The notes: a model not told the origin generated them from the sequence alone. A stretch of DNA of 64,000 nt from Mycolicibacterium tokaiense (GCF_010725885.1 NZ_AP022600.1:5952001-6016000), one strand, 5' to 3'; numbered from the stretch's first letter, positions 9,049 through 18,343 are shown. A program made the numbers and translations.

Positions 9049-9117
9049 TGCCCGCCTCTGCGCGACTTTTCAGCGACGCATTCTCAAAGTCGCGCGAAAG
9101 TCGCGCAGAGGTGGGCA
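9049..9117. repeat. Long imperfect inverted repeat between 9130 and 8995 genes
   Basis: The arms 9049-9069 (starting TGCCCGCCTCTGCGCG) and 9097-9117 are complementary at 20 of 21 positions, with a 27-base loop that holds an extra copy of AAAGTCGCGC (9086-9095). RNA from either strand would fold into a strong hairpin. It could end transcription of the leftward operon or be a mobile palindromic repeat unit. There is no obvious T-tract. Confidence 0.7.
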
Positions 9118-9129
9118 CAACACCGTCCC

Positions 9130-9612
9130 TCAGGTGTTGCTCGGCTGCCTGGCCTCCGGGCACGCCGAGACCAAGCTGGCGATCGCCGTCTGGGTCGAGA
9201 GCGAGCCTTCGACGTATCCGCGGGGCGCGGGATCGGTGACGCTCCGGTTGGGATCGTTCACCTGATCTCGGCGACTTTGCGCGATTTGTTCTGCGCCGGA
9301 GGCCCATTGGTCGAGGTAGCCCGCAATGTCCGCCGAGTCGACATCCCCTTCTGCCTCTCGGATGGCGCTGGCCATTGAGGATTCGGCGTCCGCGAGGTCG
9401 AGAGTGCCCTCTCGACCTCCTTCGCCGCTGGTGATCGCCGCCTCCGCCGCGCCAACGGTGTCGTTCCACTGCGCGAACACCGAGCTGACCACGCCGCAAT
9501 CCGTGGTCGGTTCGGAGTCGTCGCCCCGCATCACGATCAGTACCGCGGCGACGGCAACCACCACGACCGTCACCGCTGCTGCGACCCACACCACCGTTGT
9601 CCGAGAGGTCAT
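9130..9612 (-). CDS. Membrane-anchored hypothetical protein of WXG/EspC-like operon
   Basis: A 160-residue protein with one N-terminal membrane segment (about residues 7-28) followed by an extracytoplasmic region with two cysteines (CGVV near 39 and SACPEA near 151) that could form a disulfide. No enzyme motif is visible. The ATG overlaps the stop of the upstream 367-residue gene, so it is the third gene of a coupled operon. The context suggests a cell-envelope partner of a type VII-like secreted protein; the function is unknown. Confidence 0.65.
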   Translation of the reverse strand: MTSRTTVVWVAAAVTVVVVAVAAVLIVMRGDDSEPTTDCGVVSSVFAQWNDTVGAAEAAITSGEGGREGTLDLADAESSMASAIREAEGDVDSADIAGYLDQWASGAEQIAQSRRDQVNDPNRSVTDPAPRGYVEGSLSTQTAIASLVSACPEARQPSNT

Positions 9613-10712
9613 TTGGGCACCGACGCGGTAGGGAGTCCCGGGGTGATGGGCGATTCATCGGCACCGATGGCGATGACGGGCCCACAAATATCGGGAATGT
9701 ACATGGTCAGACGCGAATTATGGGCTGCCGCGTTGTGGATTTCCTGGATGGTGATCGGCTCCCATTCCCCGAGGCCGACAGCCGGCAGGGAAAGTCCTGC
9801 AACGTCGTGCTCGGTGGCGACCTTGGTCAGATGCTCGGCTTCGAATTGATAGTCCACCCACTTGGCCTGATACCAGCGACCGTCCTCCTGGATCCAGCGC
9901 ACGTGTTCGGCGGAGCCGTCAAAGCTCTGACCGGTGATCCGCAACCGGTACGCCTCTTGGAGGTGAGCTATCGGCTCGGCCTCCATTCCGGGCCAGTTCG
10001 GCTCGGCCACCTCCTGCATTCCGGACGACGGGCCGGTCAGTTGCTTCATGTCCGACGGGTCCATGGCTCGTTGCCAGGGCGCGACGGGTCCATGCACGGG
10101 CTTGTCGAATCCGCCCTGCGACCGGTCCACCGACCAGTACCCGCCACCCCGCGCCGAGTCGGGTGGAGGTGCGAGGTCGGCCGTGGTGGGCGGGACGGTG
10201 CCCGGAATCGGCGGAATGGGAGGGCCGTCGCCGCTGGCGATCTCGATGGCGTTGGCGAAGGTGGCGTCCACGGCATTGGCATCTGCCACGATCGCGGTGA
10301 GTTCCGGCTGCAGCTCCATGGCCTTGAGTTCGGCTTCCATCAACGGCATGGACACCCCAGCCGCAGGCACGATGGTGTTGGTTGCCGCATCGACCTGCAT
10401 ATCCATCGACGCCGCCTTCTGGCGCAGTACCTGCAGGCGGTTCTTGACCGCAGCCAGGTCGTCAGCGGCCTGGCCCGCAGCGACTGCTACGACGTGCGCC
10501 TCGACGGCGTCCATTTCGAGGTCCTTGCCGGTGCTCGCCACCGCCGCGCGCGCCGCGTCCGCTGTCTCGCCTTCCCACGACTCGAAGATCGCCAGTGCGT
10601 TCAGGCCTTGGGCCGCATCTCGAGATGCCCTAGACCGTGCCACCGCAGCTTGATGGACCTCCCGGATGGACTCGACGCTCCATTCGTCGATGTCGGCGAC
10701 AGTCACAGTCAT
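9609..10712 (-). CDS. WXG-domain protein of the Rv3899c/Rv0029 type
   Basis: A 367-residue protein. Residues 1-150 form a helical domain with a W-x-G motif at Trp46-Glu-Gly48, then a Pro-rich linker (about 170-195) and a separate C-terminal domain (about 245-350). The N-terminal domain clearly matches that of the TNT-toxin protein at 34921-36582 (ADI-x-x-W at 6-11, W46-x-G48, and similar helices), but the C terminus lacks TNT residues. From memory it resembles M. tuberculosis Rv3899c/Rv0029/Rv2082, of unknown function. Its ATG overlaps the stop of the EspC-like gene, a typical arrangement for type VII secretion substrates. Confidence 0.75.
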   Translation of the reverse strand: MTVTVADIDEWSVESIREVHQAAVARSRASRDAAQGLNALAIFESWEGETADAARAAVASTGKDLEMDAVEAHVVAVAAGQAADDLAAVKNRLQVLRQKAASMDMQVDAATNTIVPAAGVSMPLMEAELKAMELQPELTAIVADANAVDATFANAIEIASGDGPPIPPIPGTVPPTTADLAPPPDSARGGGYWSVDRSQGGFDKPVHGPVAPWQRAMDPSDMKQLTGPSSGMQEVAEPNWPGMEAEPIAHLQEAYRLRITGQSFDGSAEHVRWIQEDGRWYQAKWVDYQFEAEHLTKVATEHDVAGLSLPAVGLGEWEPITIQEIHNAAAHNSRLTMYIPDICGPVIAIGADESPITPGLPTASVPK

Positions 10713-11026
10713 GGTGTGGGGCCCTGGGGCCGGAGCCGGTCGAACGCAGCTGCGTGCCGCCCCTCCATGTCGGCGAAACCTTGCCCGCTGCCCCGCAGCG
10801 CCTCAGCGTGCCCAGCAACGGCTCCACCGAGCACCGCGGTGCGCTGTCGCCAAGCCGCCGTCTTGAGGCCCAGTGCCCGCGCCGAAACGCCTCTGAGTCC
10901 TGTTTCGGCGGATTCGATGCGCCCGTCGGCCTGGGAATGGCCGGTCAGTACGGCTTCGGCATGGCCGTCGACCTCGACCGCAGTGGCATATAGCTGTTCG
11001 ATTCCTGCGTTCAGGTTCTTGCCCAT
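10709..11026 (-). CDS. Small helical EspC/WXG100-like protein (type VII secretion-associated)
   Basis: A 105-residue all-helical protein with hydrophobic heptads and a mid-protein Trp (AAWRQR), the size and pattern of EspC (DUF2580) or WXG100 partners. It is immediately upstream of, and overlaps in ATGA with, the 367-residue WXG-domain gene, so the two probably form a complex. I chose the ATG at 11026, preceded by AAGG; the frame remains open to 11101 but the extra 25 residues are Cys- and Gly-rich with no ribosome site. No type VII machinery lies in the window. Confidence 0.65.
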   Translation of the reverse strand: MGKNLNAGIEQLYATAVEVDGHAEAVLTGHSQADGRIESAETGLRGVSARALGLKTAAWRQRTAVLGGAVAGHAEALRGSGQGFADMEGRHAAAFDRLRPQGPTP

Positions 11027-11195
11027 ACGTCCGCCTTCCCCGGGTCGCGTTCCATCGGAACTCAGCTGGCCACAGATCTCCGGATCCATGCATAGCAGCA
11101 AAGCGGCATAGTCGGCCAGTCACTCTGTAGAAGTAGCCGCCCGGGTCTAGCCTGGGAACAATGGTGAGTCTGCAGCCCCGAACCGGGGACCCAGC

Positions 11196-11432
11196 ATGTG
11201 GCTGACTCTGGCCAAGTGGGCGCTGCTGGTCTTCATCGCCGCCGGCCTGACGGTCTTCGTGGTCGTCTACCTGCGCAACGTGGGCAAGTTCAAGGCGCAA
11301 CGCCTGCGTTCGAACCCGGATCTGGGACCATCCACCACGTGGGCGGTGGTGCCACCCACTCCCCTACCCGAATGGGCTGAGTGGGACGACGACGAGCCGG
11401 AGGATGACACGGCGCCCCGCAGGGAACGGTAG
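11196..11432 (+). CDS. Small single-pass membrane protein
   Basis: Seventy-eight residues: one membrane segment at the N terminus (about residues 4-25), a basic stretch after it and a Pro/Asp/Glu-rich C-terminal tail. It is divergent from the EspC-like operon, with 169 bases between the starts. No catalytic motif is visible. The codon use is typical of the neighbourhood, so it is probably real. Function unknown. Confidence 0.55.
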   Translation: MWLTLAKWALLVFIAAGLTVFVVVYLRNVGKFKAQRLRSNPDLGPSTTWAVVPPTPLPEWAEWDDDEPEDDTAPRRER

Positions 11433-11438
11433 CCGCCC

Positions 11439-11732
11439 TCAACTTAAGGCGTCGACGATGCGCACTTCGCGCTCCACCGCGTCACCGAGTACCGCACACG
11501 CCCGCTGGTACTCCTCACTGTGGTAACAGTCCAGAGCGGCCTGGTGGCTGGGGAACTGGATGAGCACGATACGCACAGCGGAGTCCGGATACAGCGACGT
11601 GAATTCCCCACTGCGAGCCAGGAACTCCCCACCGGCAGCCGCGATGGCAGGCCCGGCGATCTCGGCGTACTGCTTGTGCCGCTGCGGGTCGGAGATCGAC
11701 CGGTAGATCGCGATCCAATACGCGCTGGCCAT
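11439..11732 (-). CDS. DUF1330-family protein
   Basis: A 97-residue protein with the dimeric alpha-beta barrel pattern of DUF1330: YWIAIYRSISDP at the start, GGEFLARSG in the middle and VLIQFPSHQAALDCYHSEEY towards the end. Such proteins are ferredoxin-fold dimers of unknown biochemical role. It is tail to tail with the small membrane gene, six bases apart, and stands alone as a single gene. Confidence 0.8.
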   Translation of the reverse strand: MASAYWIAIYRSISDPQRHKQYAEIAGPAIAAAGGEFLARSGEFTSLYPDSAVRIVLIQFPSHQAALDCYHSEEYQRACAVLGDAVEREVRIVDALS

Positions 11733-11898
11733 GGCGGTCCCTTCGTGGTGGTCTGGTTCCGCGACTTTACCGGTCCGGGCGCCGTCGACCCCGCTCAGGG
11801 CGGGACTGGCAATACCCGGATAACTGATCCCTGAATAGGCCCGGAAAGCGCTGCCACTGTGGTGTCAACCCCCTGCCGACCTGCAACGACACGGAGAG

Positions 11899-12555
11899 AT
11901 GATGCCAGAGAACAGCTCTGACACCACCACTGAACCCGATCCACCATCCCAGATGTCGGTGCTGCCCTTCGGTGTATCGCGCCGGCGGTTCATCGCCTAC
12001 TCCGGCACCGCTGTCGCGGCGACGGCCGGTGCTGCCGTGGTGATCTCCCGCCTGGGCGACGACGACGCCGGCACCGACGTCGACCCCGACCTCATTTCCA
12101 CGGTGCTGGTGGTCAACGGCACCGAGCACACCCTGGCTCTTGATCCCACGACCACGCTGCTCGACGCAGTGCGCGACCAGATCGGGCTGACCGGCACCAA
12201 GAAGGGCTGTGACCACGGGCAGTGCGGCGCGTGCACCGTGCACGTCGACGGACGCCGGGTGCTGTCCTGCCTGACCCTCGCAGCCAGCGTGAACACCCGC
12301 GCGGTCACCACCGTCGAGGGCCTCGCCGACGGTGACGACCTGCACCCCGTCCAGCAGGCGTTCATCGACAACGACGCCATGCAGTGCGGGTTCTGCACCC
12401 CCGGGCAGGTCATGTCCGCCGTCGCGGTCATCGAAGGTGGATACGCCCACAACGACGAGCAGATCCGGGAACACATGTCGGGCAACATCTGCCGCTGCAG
12501 CGCCTACCCGTTCATTGTCGAAGCCGTCAAAACCGCCCGCGATCGGATGGCATGA
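11899..12555 (+). CDS. Molybdenum hydroxylase, [2Fe-2S] subunit with Tat signal (PaoA/YagT-like)
   Basis: A 218-residue iron-sulfur subunit of a xanthine-dehydrogenase-family enzyme. A twin-arginine signal (SRRRFIAYSG, about residues 27-36) and hydrophobic stretch predict export of the folded complex. The plant-type cluster is seen in CDHGQCGACTV and the second cluster in CGFCTPGQV plus CRCSAYP. It passes electrons between the molybdenum and FAD subunits encoded next. GGAGAG precedes the start; ATG at 11899 or 11902 both work. This three-gene order and the Tat signal match the periplasmic aldehyde oxidoreductase PaoABC. Confidence 0.9.
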   Translation: MMPENSSDTTTEPDPPSQMSVLPFGVSRRRFIAYSGTAVAATAGAAVVISRLGDDDAGTDVDPDLISTVLVVNGTEHTLALDPTTTLLDAVRDQIGLTGTKKGCDHGQCGACTVHVDGRRVLSCLTLAASVNTRAVTTVEGLADGDDLHPVQQAFIDNDAMQCGFCTPGQVMSAVAVIEGGYAHNDEQIREHMSGNICRCSAYPFIVEAVKTARDRMA

Positions 12556-12556
12556 C

Positions 12557-13528
12557 ATGCGCCCCTACACCTACGCCGTCGCCGACTCGGTATCGGCGGC
12601 CACCACGCGCACCGGCGCCACCTTCCTCGCCGGCGGCACCACGCTCGTCGACCTGATGAAGCTGGAAGTGCTGACCCCCGACCAGGTGGTCGACATCAAC
12701 AGCCTGCCGCTGACCGGCATCACCGCCGATGGCAACGGCCTGCGCATCGGGGCTCTCGAGCGGATGACCGAGGTGGCCGAACACCCCGCGGTGCGCAGCG
12801 ACTACACCCTGATCAGCCAGGCACTGGAGCTCAGCGCCTCCCCCCAGCTGCGCAACATGGCCAGCATGGGCGGAAACCTGTTGCAGCGCACCCGATGCAG
12901 CTACTTCCGCGACCCGTCGATGCCGTGCAACAAACGCAGCCCCGGCACCGGCTGCCCCGCCACCACCGGCTACAACCGCATGCACGCGGTGCTGGGCACC
13001 AGCGACGCCTGCGTGGCCACCCACGCCAGCGACGTCGCCGTGGCGCTGGTGGCCGCCGAGGCCTCCGTGCAGATCAGCAACGCCGACGGCGAACGCACCG
13101 TGGCTCTCGAGCAGTTCTACCGGCAGCCGCAGAACACCCCGGAGGTCGAGAACGACTTGGCACCAGGAGAACTCATCACCGCCATCACCGTTCCCCCACT
13201 ACCCGCGGGCACCCGCAGCGGCTATCTGAAGATCCGCGACCGGCAGTCCTACGAGTTCGCGCTGACGTCGGTGGCCGCCGCCGTCACGATGCGCGGAGCC
13301 ACCATCACCCGGGCCCGCGTCGCGGCCGGCGGCGTGGCCACCGTGCCGTGGCGGTTGCCCGAGGTGGAAAACCTGCTGGTGAACCGCCCTGCCACTGCGG
13401 ACACCTTCAGCGCAGCGGCCGCAGCAGCCGCCACCGATGCCCGGCCGTTGACCAACAACGGTTTCAAACCCGCTCTGCTGCGTCGCGCCATTGCCCGTGC
13501 CCTCACCGACATCACGGAGATCTCATGA
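12557..13528 (+). CDS. Molybdenum hydroxylase, FAD-binding subunit (PaoB/YagS-like)
   Basis: A 323-residue FAD subunit. FLAGGTTLVDLMK (about residues 23-35) and the MGGNLLQRTRCSYFRD stretch are the flavin-binding features of this family. The latter, with MPCNKRSPGTGC after it, carries the cysteines that in YagS hold an extra [4Fe-4S] cluster, which marks the PaoABC type and not classical xanthine dehydrogenase. It starts one base after the stop of the iron-sulfur subunit and overlaps the large subunit by four bases (ATGA). Confidence 0.9.
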   Translation: MRPYTYAVADSVSAATTRTGATFLAGGTTLVDLMKLEVLTPDQVVDINSLPLTGITADGNGLRIGALERMTEVAEHPAVRSDYTLISQALELSASPQLRNMASMGGNLLQRTRCSYFRDPSMPCNKRSPGTGCPATTGYNRMHAVLGTSDACVATHASDVAVALVAAEASVQISNADGERTVALEQFYRQPQNTPEVENDLAPGELITAITVPPLPAGTRSGYLKIRDRQSYEFALTSVAAAVTMRGATITRARVAAGGVATVPWRLPEVENLLVNRPATADTFSAAAAAAATDARPLTNNGFKPALLRRAIARALTDITEIS

Positions 13529-15714
13529 CGACCCCGTTGGGCGCCAACATCTCCCGGGTGGACGGCCGGGTCAAGACCACCGGCGCCGCCCGCTACCCGG
13601 CCGACTACCGGGAGACTGACACGGCGACTGCCGTGCTGGTGACCTCCACCGTCGGGCTGGGCCGGATCACCGGCATGGACACCGACGCCGCCACCCAGGC
13701 GCCCGGCGTCATCGCCGTCTACACCCCGTTTGCGCCCCTGCGTCTGGAACCAGTCGACCCGAGCGCGCTCGGCGAGAACTACCGCCCGCTGCAGGACCAG
13801 GAGGTGCGGTTCCGCGGCCAGGCCATCGGCGTCGTGGTGGCCGACACCTTCGAACATGCCCGCGACGCGGCGGCGATGATCACCGCGTCGTACGACGAGC
13901 GGGCACCGAGGACGTCGCTGGCCGATGCCGGGGCCGGTGTGAGCATGCCGGCGGAGGCCTCGGGCAACACCACGATCCTGGCGCCGGGGGTCGGTTCCAT
14001 CGACAGCGCCCTCGGCAGCAGCGAGGTCACTGTCGACATCACCGTCAGCCAGCAGGCGCAACATGCCGCGGCCATGGAACCTCATGCCTCCCTCGCAGTC
14101 TGGAACGGCGATCAGCTGACCATGTACACCGGCACCCAGTTTCCCGGCCGCGCCGTGGTCGGGCTGACGGGCGCCCTCGGGCTGCGGCCGGATCAGCTGC
14201 GGATCATCTCTACCTACGTCGGAGGCGGGTTCGGTAGCCGGGTGTTGCCCTGGGCGGACGCGGTGCTGGCCGCCGCCGCCGCGCGGGAGCTACGCCGGCC
14301 GGTCCGGTTGGTGCTCAGCCGAACTCAGGTGTTCACCGTCGTCGGGCACCGTTCGGCGGTGCGGCAGCGGATCCGGCTGGGCGCCCGCGCAGACGGCACG
14401 CTGAACGCCGTCAGCCACGAGTCCGATTCCGAGGCTCCGGCGGTGGGCGGTTGGCCGATGCGCACCGCCGCCGACACCAGCGCGGTGCTGTACCGCACGC
14501 CGAACCTGCATGTCGACCAACGACAGGTCACGCTCGACACCCCACCCACCTGGGCCACCCGCGCCCCCAATGAGGCGCCGGGGGGCTTCGCCATCGAGAC
14601 GGCGATGGACGAACTCGCCATCGCGACCGGGGTCGATCCGGTGGAGTTGAGGCTGCGCAACTACGCGACCGTGGTGCCGGGCACCGATCGCCGGTGGACC
14701 AGCAAGCGGCTCGACGAGTGTTACCGCGTCGGCGCCGCCCGCTTCGGCTGGAACCGCCGGGCTGCCCCGGGTACCACCCGGGACGGGCAATGGCTGGTGG
14801 GAATGGGCATGGCGACGGCGATCTATCCGGCCTCAGGCCGGGCCGAGAACGCGGTACGGGTGCGGTTTCGCGACGACGGCACCGTGCTGGCGCAGTCGGG
14901 CACCATGGACATCGGCACAGGCTCGGCGACCGCGCTGGCGATCGTCGTCGCCGATGCGCTGGGTCTGCCGATGGACCGCGTGGCGGTCGAGGTGGGCGAT
15001 ACTGCGCTGCCGCCGGGGGCCGGTGCGGTGGGTTCGCGGGCGACCGGCAGCTTGGCCCCGACGGCCCGTACCGCTGCGCGCGCCGCCGTCGCTCAGCTGG
15101 TCGAGGCGGCTGGCACCGACCCGAATTCGCCGCTGGCCGAATCCGATACGCCGGTGACCTACGACGCCGGCATGCTGCGCTCGGCCAACGCCGACATCCC
15201 GTTCGCCGATCTGCTGCGCGGGCTGGGCCGTTCGGAGATCGAGGCCACCCACGCCGACGAGAACATCATGGTCCCCTATGCCGCACATGGCTTCGGTGCG
15301 CACTTCTGCGAAGTGCGGGTCAACTCCTTCACCGGCGAGACCCGCGTCAGCCGATTCACCACCGTGGTGGACATCGGCCGGGTGATCAACGTGAAGACCG
15401 CCCGCAGCCAGGTGGTCGGCGGCGTGATCTTCGGGATCGGACACGCGCTGCTGGAAGCCAACCCGATCGAACCGTCCGGGCGCATGGCAGCGGCCAACCT
15501 GGCCGACTACGTGGTGCCCGTCAATGCCGACGTGCCGTTCATCGACGCGGTGTGCCTGGACGGAGATGACCCCGACTTCAGCGAGGTCGGCGCCCGCGGC
15601 GTGGGCGAGTTGGGCGTCGTCGGCTCGGCCGCGGCCATCGGCAACGCGGTCTTCAATGCGACCGGCATCCGCATCTACGACCTGCCGATCCATCCCGAGA
15701 AGCTCTTGCGCTGA
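13525..15714 (+). CDS. Molybdenum hydroxylase, molybdopterin-binding catalytic subunit (PaoC/YagR-like)
   Basis: A 729-residue catalytic subunit. It has the two family domains, with GGGFGSR near residue 233 and the C-terminal GARGVGELG, where Glu695 is the conserved base of the active site. It would oxidise aldehydes or N-heterocycles using water; the substrate is not identifiable. Start ATG 13525 overlaps the FAD subunit stop. Compared with relatives it is normal in length. No XdhC-type maturation chaperone follows, so it must be elsewhere in the genome or not needed. Confidence 0.9.
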   Translation: MTTPLGANISRVDGRVKTTGAARYPADYRETDTATAVLVTSTVGLGRITGMDTDAATQAPGVIAVYTPFAPLRLEPVDPSALGENYRPLQDQEVRFRGQAIGVVVADTFEHARDAAAMITASYDERAPRTSLADAGAGVSMPAEASGNTTILAPGVGSIDSALGSSEVTVDITVSQQAQHAAAMEPHASLAVWNGDQLTMYTGTQFPGRAVVGLTGALGLRPDQLRIISTYVGGGFGSRVLPWADAVLAAAAARELRRPVRLVLSRTQVFTVVGHRSAVRQRIRLGARADGTLNAVSHESDSEAPAVGGWPMRTAADTSAVLYRTPNLHVDQRQVTLDTPPTWATRAPNEAPGGFAIETAMDELAIATGVDPVELRLRNYATVVPGTDRRWTSKRLDECYRVGAARFGWNRRAAPGTTRDGQWLVGMGMATAIYPASGRAENAVRVRFRDDGTVLAQSGTMDIGTGSATALAIVVADALGLPMDRVAVEVGDTALPPGAGAVGSRATGSLAPTARTAARAAVAQLVEAAGTDPNSPLAESDTPVTYDAGMLRSANADIPFADLLRGLGRSEIEATHADENIMVPYAAHGFGAHFCEVRVNSFTGETRVSRFTTVVDIGRVINVKTARSQVVGGVIFGIGHALLEANPIEPSGRMAAANLADYVVPVNADVPFIDAVCLDGDDPDFSEVGARGVGELGVVGSAAAIGNAVFNATGIRIYDLPIHPEKLLR

Positions 15715-15722
15715 AAGGTGCT

Positions 15723-16541
15723 GTGTTGACCACACTTCGGAGACCCGAAGATCCTGCAGTATCACGCGATGGTGGTGTACTTGGTAGGGCCAATCGCTGG
15801 CTCGGCGTGGTGCTGGTGGCGCTGCTCAGCGTCAGCGGCCTGCAGTTCGTCCTCTACATCGCACTCACGTATATCGCCCGGCTGTTCGACGGCGACCTGG
15901 ACCGCTGGAACGGGGGCTTCCTGCCGGGGCTGTACTCCCCCGAGAACGCCGGCGCCACCGGGTCCATCGGGTTGCACTTCGTCACCGGCGCGGTGGTGAT
16001 GGTGCTGGGCTGTGTTCAGCTGATCCCGGTGATCCGCACCCGCTGGCCGGTGGTGCACCGGTGGATCGGACGGCTGTATGTGGCCACCGCGATTCTGACC
16101 GCCATCGGTGGTCTGGGCTTCATCGTGCTGCAGCGCACGGTGGGCGGCATCGTGATGGACATCGGCTTCGGCCTGTACGGGCTGCTGATGATTCTCTCCG
16201 CAGTGCAGGCCATCCGGTATGCCCGCGCCCGGGACTTCGACCGCCACCGCGCCTGGGCCGTGCGGCTGTTCGCGTTGGTGATCGCGTCCTGGCTCTACCG
16301 GATGCAGTACGGGCTCTCGACACTGGTCGACTTCGGCGGCCGCACAACCGATTTCCGCGGCTGGTTCGACTACACCATGGACTTCTTCTTCTACCTGCCG
16401 AACCTGGCCATCGCCGAGCTGTATCTGCGCGCGCGACGCATGAACAGTTCGGCGGCGATGCGGGGTGCTGCGGTGGCGGCGCTGCTGGTGTCCGTGGCCG
16501 TGGTCGCCGGTGGTGCGTACGTGCAGCTACAGCGGTTGTGA
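15723..16541 (+). CDS. DUF2306 membrane protein
   Basis: A 272-residue protein with seven or eight hydrophobic segments. Conserved His residues in LHFVTGAVVM, VHRWIGRLYV and DRHRAWAVR follow the DUF2306 pattern, a family thought to be haem- or quinone-associated by analogy with other four-helix cytochrome-like membrane proteins, which is unproven. It starts with GTG (GAAAGG upstream) nine bases after the molybdenum enzyme and is probably in the same operon, so it may carry electrons to or from that enzyme. It ends two bases from the convergent M23 gene. Confidence 0.8.
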   Translation: MLTTLRRPEDPAVSRDGGVLGRANRWLGVVLVALLSVSGLQFVLYIALTYIARLFDGDLDRWNGGFLPGLYSPENAGATGSIGLHFVTGAVVMVLGCVQLIPVIRTRWPVVHRWIGRLYVATAILTAIGGLGFIVLQRTVGGIVMDIGFGLYGLLMILSAVQAIRYARARDFDRHRAWAVRLFALVIASWLYRMQYGLSTLVDFGGRTTDFRGWFDYTMDFFFYLPNLAIAELYLRARRMNSSAAMRGAAVAALLVSVAVVAGGAYVQLQRL

Positions 16542-16543
16542 CC

Positions 16544-18343
16544 TCAGAGTGACATGTAGTTGCGCGGATTCACGCGACCGTAGATCCCGGTGCGGCTGTT
16601 GAGGGGCATAGGCAGCACCTCAAAGTGCAGATGCGGTCCCGTGCACTGGCCGGTGCAGCCGACGTAGCCGATCACCTGCCCCTTCGACACCCGTTGCCCC
16701 TGATCGATGACGGTTCGCGACAAATGGGCGTAACCGGTCATCACCCCTTGCGCATCATGCTGGATCAGCACGCTGATGCCGGCTGAGGTGCCCATCCAGT
16801 TGGAGCGGGCTCCGTTGTTGCCGCTGGTTCCCCAGCCCTCGAAGTAAATGACACCATCGGCCGCCGCGTACACCGGCTGACCGGCGCCGAGCGCGAGATC
16901 GATACCGGTGTGCGCGCCGCCGTACTCCTGGGTCACGCGGTACCCGTTGACCGGGCGGGTCCACGGGCTGACCGGCGGCGGGGGCGGAGGCGGAGGCGGT
17001 TCGGCCACGTCGTTGACGGTGATGTTCACAACGCCGATCGAGACCCCGGTGCCGTCGCTGACGGTGTAACTGAACGAGTCCGCTCCGAAGAAGTTGGCCG
17101 CCGGCGTGTAGGTGAACGACCCATCGGCGTTCATCGCCACCGATCCGTGGCTGGTGACCGTGTTCAGCGCCGCCGTCATCGGATCCCCCTCGGGATCAAT
17201 GTCGTTGGCCAACACGTTACCCGTGAGTGTGGTGTCCTCGTTCATCACGAAGTTGTCGGTGACGGCATTCGGCAGCTGGTTGCCGGGGGTGACCGCACTG
17301 CCGGCGACCAGATAGTGGATTCCGGCGGCCAGCGGACCCCCGACGATCGGCACGAGACCCACCACATCGACTGCGATGTCGCCTATCTCATCGACGATTC
17401 CCGCGACGTCACCGTCAACCAGAGCGGACACCAGTTCGGTGGCGTCCATTGCCAGACTGAGGGCGTTGTACACCGTGCCCAGGCCGGGAATCCAACCCAG
17501 CGACAGGTTGAACTGCGCGTCACTCGCTTCGCGCGCCGCCTCGGCCGGATCGATGTCGACGCCGATGGTTGTTGGAGCGCTCACCGTGGAGATGCGTCCT
17601 TCTGGCAGCGCGAGGTCGAGGCCGTCGGGTATGAGTCCGTGACCGGTGACCGATGCCGGAAGCTGCAGATTCCTGATCGTGTTCTGCGTCTGGGCCGCGG
17701 CGAGCCACAGTGTCTGACTGAGTCCACCCAGCGGGGCATCCGGGCTGTCCGGAACGGGTTCGGTCAGGTCTGTTGAGGTCAGCGCGGCACTCGCCGGTTG
17801 CGCTGAAGGCGGTGCAATCAAGGGGGTTTCGTCGGGATCGTCCTCCGACGGGGTGTAGTCCGCGGATTCGGCGGGAGCCTGCGCGACGTCCTCGTCCTCG
17901 GACAACTCGTCATCGGCGTCCGCCGTGTCCGTCGGTTCGACCTCGACAGGATCGTCGTCGGCGCTCCAAGTGGACGCGTCAGACTCCAGCGAGTCGGTGT
18001 CCGCAGCCTCCTCGTCCTGGTCCTCGTCGTCGCCCGTGGCGTCGTCGGTGTCGGTGTCCTCGGTGTTATCGGTAGCGCCTGCGCCGGTCTTTGAACTGGA
18101 CGACGCCTCGGAGGATGACGATGACGAAGTGTCGTCTGCGCTCGAAGGGCTGTCATCAGAACCTTGGGTGCTCGAGCTCGCCGTATCGTCGGTTGCCGCG
18201 GCTGCGACGCCGGGGCCGGCGATCAGCGCGGCGCCCAGACCGAAACCTACTGCGCCGACACGCAACAATTGCACCACCGGGAGATGATCCCGTCTCGACG
18301 GCTTGCGATGACGACCCCGCGACCTCGGCTGCACCTTTGCCAC
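16544..18343 (-). CDS. Exported M23-family (LytM-type) peptidase with acidic low-complexity region and cadherin-like domain
   Basis: About 599 residues. Order: basic N terminus with a signal segment (about 24-50), a long Ser/Asp/Glu-rich stretch (about 51-180), a middle helical region, a bacterial cadherin/Ig-like repeat (DPEGDPM, GSFTYTPAANFFG, DSFSYTVSDG; about 365-450), a polyproline hinge and a C-terminal M23 domain. Zinc-site motifs HTGIDLA and GPHLHFEV are intact, so it should cut peptidoglycan peptides. GTG at 18343 is preferred since AAAGGGG lies six bases upstream; a GTG at 18373 would add ten residues. The acidic spacer may let the peptidase reach through the envelope. Confidence 0.85.
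   Translation of the reverse strand: MAKVQPRSRGRHRKPSRRDHLPVVQLLRVGAVGFGLGAALIAGPGVAAAATDDTASSSTQGSDDSPSSADDTSSSSSSEASSSSKTGAGATDNTEDTDTDDATGDDEDQDEEAADTDSLESDASTWSADDDPVEVEPTDTADADDELSEDEDVAQAPAESADYTPSEDDPDETPLIAPPSAQPASAALTSTDLTEPVPDSPDAPLGGLSQTLWLAAAQTQNTIRNLQLPASVTGHGLIPDGLDLALPEGRISTVSAPTTIGVDIDPAEAAREASDAQFNLSLGWIPGLGTVYNALSLAMDATELVSALVDGDVAGIVDEIGDIAVDVVGLVPIVGGPLAAGIHYLVAGSAVTPGNQLPNAVTDNFVMNEDTTLTGNVLANDIDPEGDPMTAALNTVTSHGSVAMNADGSFTYTPAANFFGADSFSYTVSDGTGVSIGVVNITVNDVAEPPPPPPPPPVSPWTRPVNGYRVTQEYGGAHTGIDLALGAGQPVYAAADGVIYFEGWGTSGNNGARSNWMGTSAGISVLIQHDAQGVMTGYAHLSRTVIDQGQRVSKGQVIGYVGCTGQCTGPHLHFEVLPMPLNSRTGIYGRVNPRNYMSL

Noticed and set aside
9597..11111. 504-codon plus-strand frame over the WXG/EspC-like operon
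   Set aside because: No motif and no ribosome site; the opposite strand has three overlapping, homologous genes.
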